Source: Leucobacter sp. UBA1945
GTDB lineage: Bacteria > Actinomycetota > Actinomycetes > Actinomycetales > Microbacteriaceae
Length of the DNA: 5,578 bases
Direction: 5' to 3'
NCBI GenBank assembly: GCA_002336855.1
Contig: DDEV01000117.1
Coordinates: forward strand, 1 to 5,578
The notes below the pieces were generated by a model. It ran no database searches, was not told the DNA's origin, and saw only the letters and a list, made by a program, of their open reading frames with translations. A program made the position numbers and the translations under genes. Below are positions 5,294-5,578 of this stretch, one piece after another (the stretch's first letter is position 1; every line of letters begins with the position of its first letter).

Positions 5294-5578
5294 GCGCAAG
5301 CGACAGCACGCCTCGCAAGCTCGCCGCCGACGGCACCGATGGCACGTCTCCTCGCAAGCTCGTCGCCGTGCTTGACTACGGGTCTGGCAATGTGCACTCG
5401 GTGGTCAAAGCGCTCGAGGCCGCTGGCGCCGAGGTCGTGCTCACCAAGGATCACCAGACCGTCATGCAGGCCGACGGCCTGCTGGTGCCGGGCGTCGGGG
5501 CCTTCGACGCCGTGATGCGGCAGCTGAAGGCCGTGCGCGGTGACGAGCTGATCGATCGCCGCCTCGCCGGCGGCCGCC
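5290..5578 (+). CDS. hisH: Imidazole glycerol phosphate synthase, glutamine amidotransferase subunit (3' end cut by window)
   Basis: Class I glutaminase subunit that supplies ammonia to HisF in the fifth step of histidine synthesis (EC 4.3.2.10). 96 codons are visible. After an unusual N-terminus, VAVLDYGSGNVHSV (about 25-38) is the standard HisH beginning, followed by ALEAAGAEVVL and LLVPGVGAFDAVMRQL (about 65-80), where PGVGAF forms the oxyanion-hole region. The nucleophile Cys and the His/Glu of the triad lie beyond the window end. The GTG at 5290 overlaps hisB by 4 bp and has AAGGGA (5279-5284) 5 nt upstream, which supports it. This start gives about 24 residues before the conserved core, where most HisH proteins have only a few. 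A GTG at 5368 would begin directly at the core (LDYGSGN) but would cut the first strand. Confidence 0.95.
   Translation, partial: MSASDSTPRKLAADGTDGTSPRKLVAVLDYGSGNVHSVVKALEAAGAEVVLTKDHQTVMQADGLLVPGVGAFDAVMRQLKAVRGDELIDRRLAGGR
5311..5362 (+). repeat. In-frame 13-bp direct repeat in the HisH N-terminal extension
   Basis: CCTCGCAAGCTCG occurs at 5311-5323 and again at 5350-5362, a spacing of 39 bp (13 codons), so both copies encode PRKL in the same frame, followed by AA and VA. The second copy leads into the conserved HisH core; the first lies in the extension. It looks like a decayed 39-bp tandem duplication at the gene's 5' end. Confidence 0.7.

Overview
The window is high-GC, gene-dense chromosomal DNA of an actinobacterium. 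The proteins and the gene order (metF, lexA, a LysM protein, hisC, hisB, hisH) suit the Microbacteriaceae best. That placement is an inference from gene content and memory of the family, not from a search.

Left part (1-2081, + strand): a MetE-like methionine-synthase catalytic-domain protein, cut by the left edge, overlaps metF by 4 bp (GTGA). This is a small one-carbon/methionine unit. MetF makes 5-methyl-THF and the MetE-like protein probably transfers a methyl group to homocysteine. The latter lacks the N-terminal half of classical MetE, and one expected zinc ligand is not in its usual place. metF converges on lexA across a 30-bp gap that holds a small inverted repeat.

Middle part (2112-3482): lexA (- strand) and a small membrane-anchored LysM protein (+ strand) are divergent. 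They share a 258-bp AT-rich intergenic region crowded with TCGAA/TTCGA half-sites. Two 16-bp near-palindromes have the spacing of Gram-positive SOS boxes, and one covers the -10 element of a good candidate promoter for the LysM gene. The arrangement matches lexA/yneA of Bacillus and lexA/Rv2719c (ChiZ) of Mycobacterium, so the LysM protein is best read as an SOS-induced cell-division suppressor. This is the most interesting part of the window. The true start of the LysM gene is at 3036 (a strong SD lies just upstream); an in-frame ATG at 2829 would wrongly include the regulatory region.

Right part (3535-5578, + strand): hisC, hisB and the 5' part of hisH, enzymes of histidine biosynthesis. 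hisC and hisB each have a TANNNT element 6-7 nt before the start codon, which suggests leaderless transcripts. A GC-rich inverted repeat spans the hisC stop codon. hisB and hisH overlap by 4 bp (GTGA). HisH carries an unusual N-terminal extension built from a short in-frame direct repeat. I see no mobile element, CRISPR array, tRNA or rRNA.
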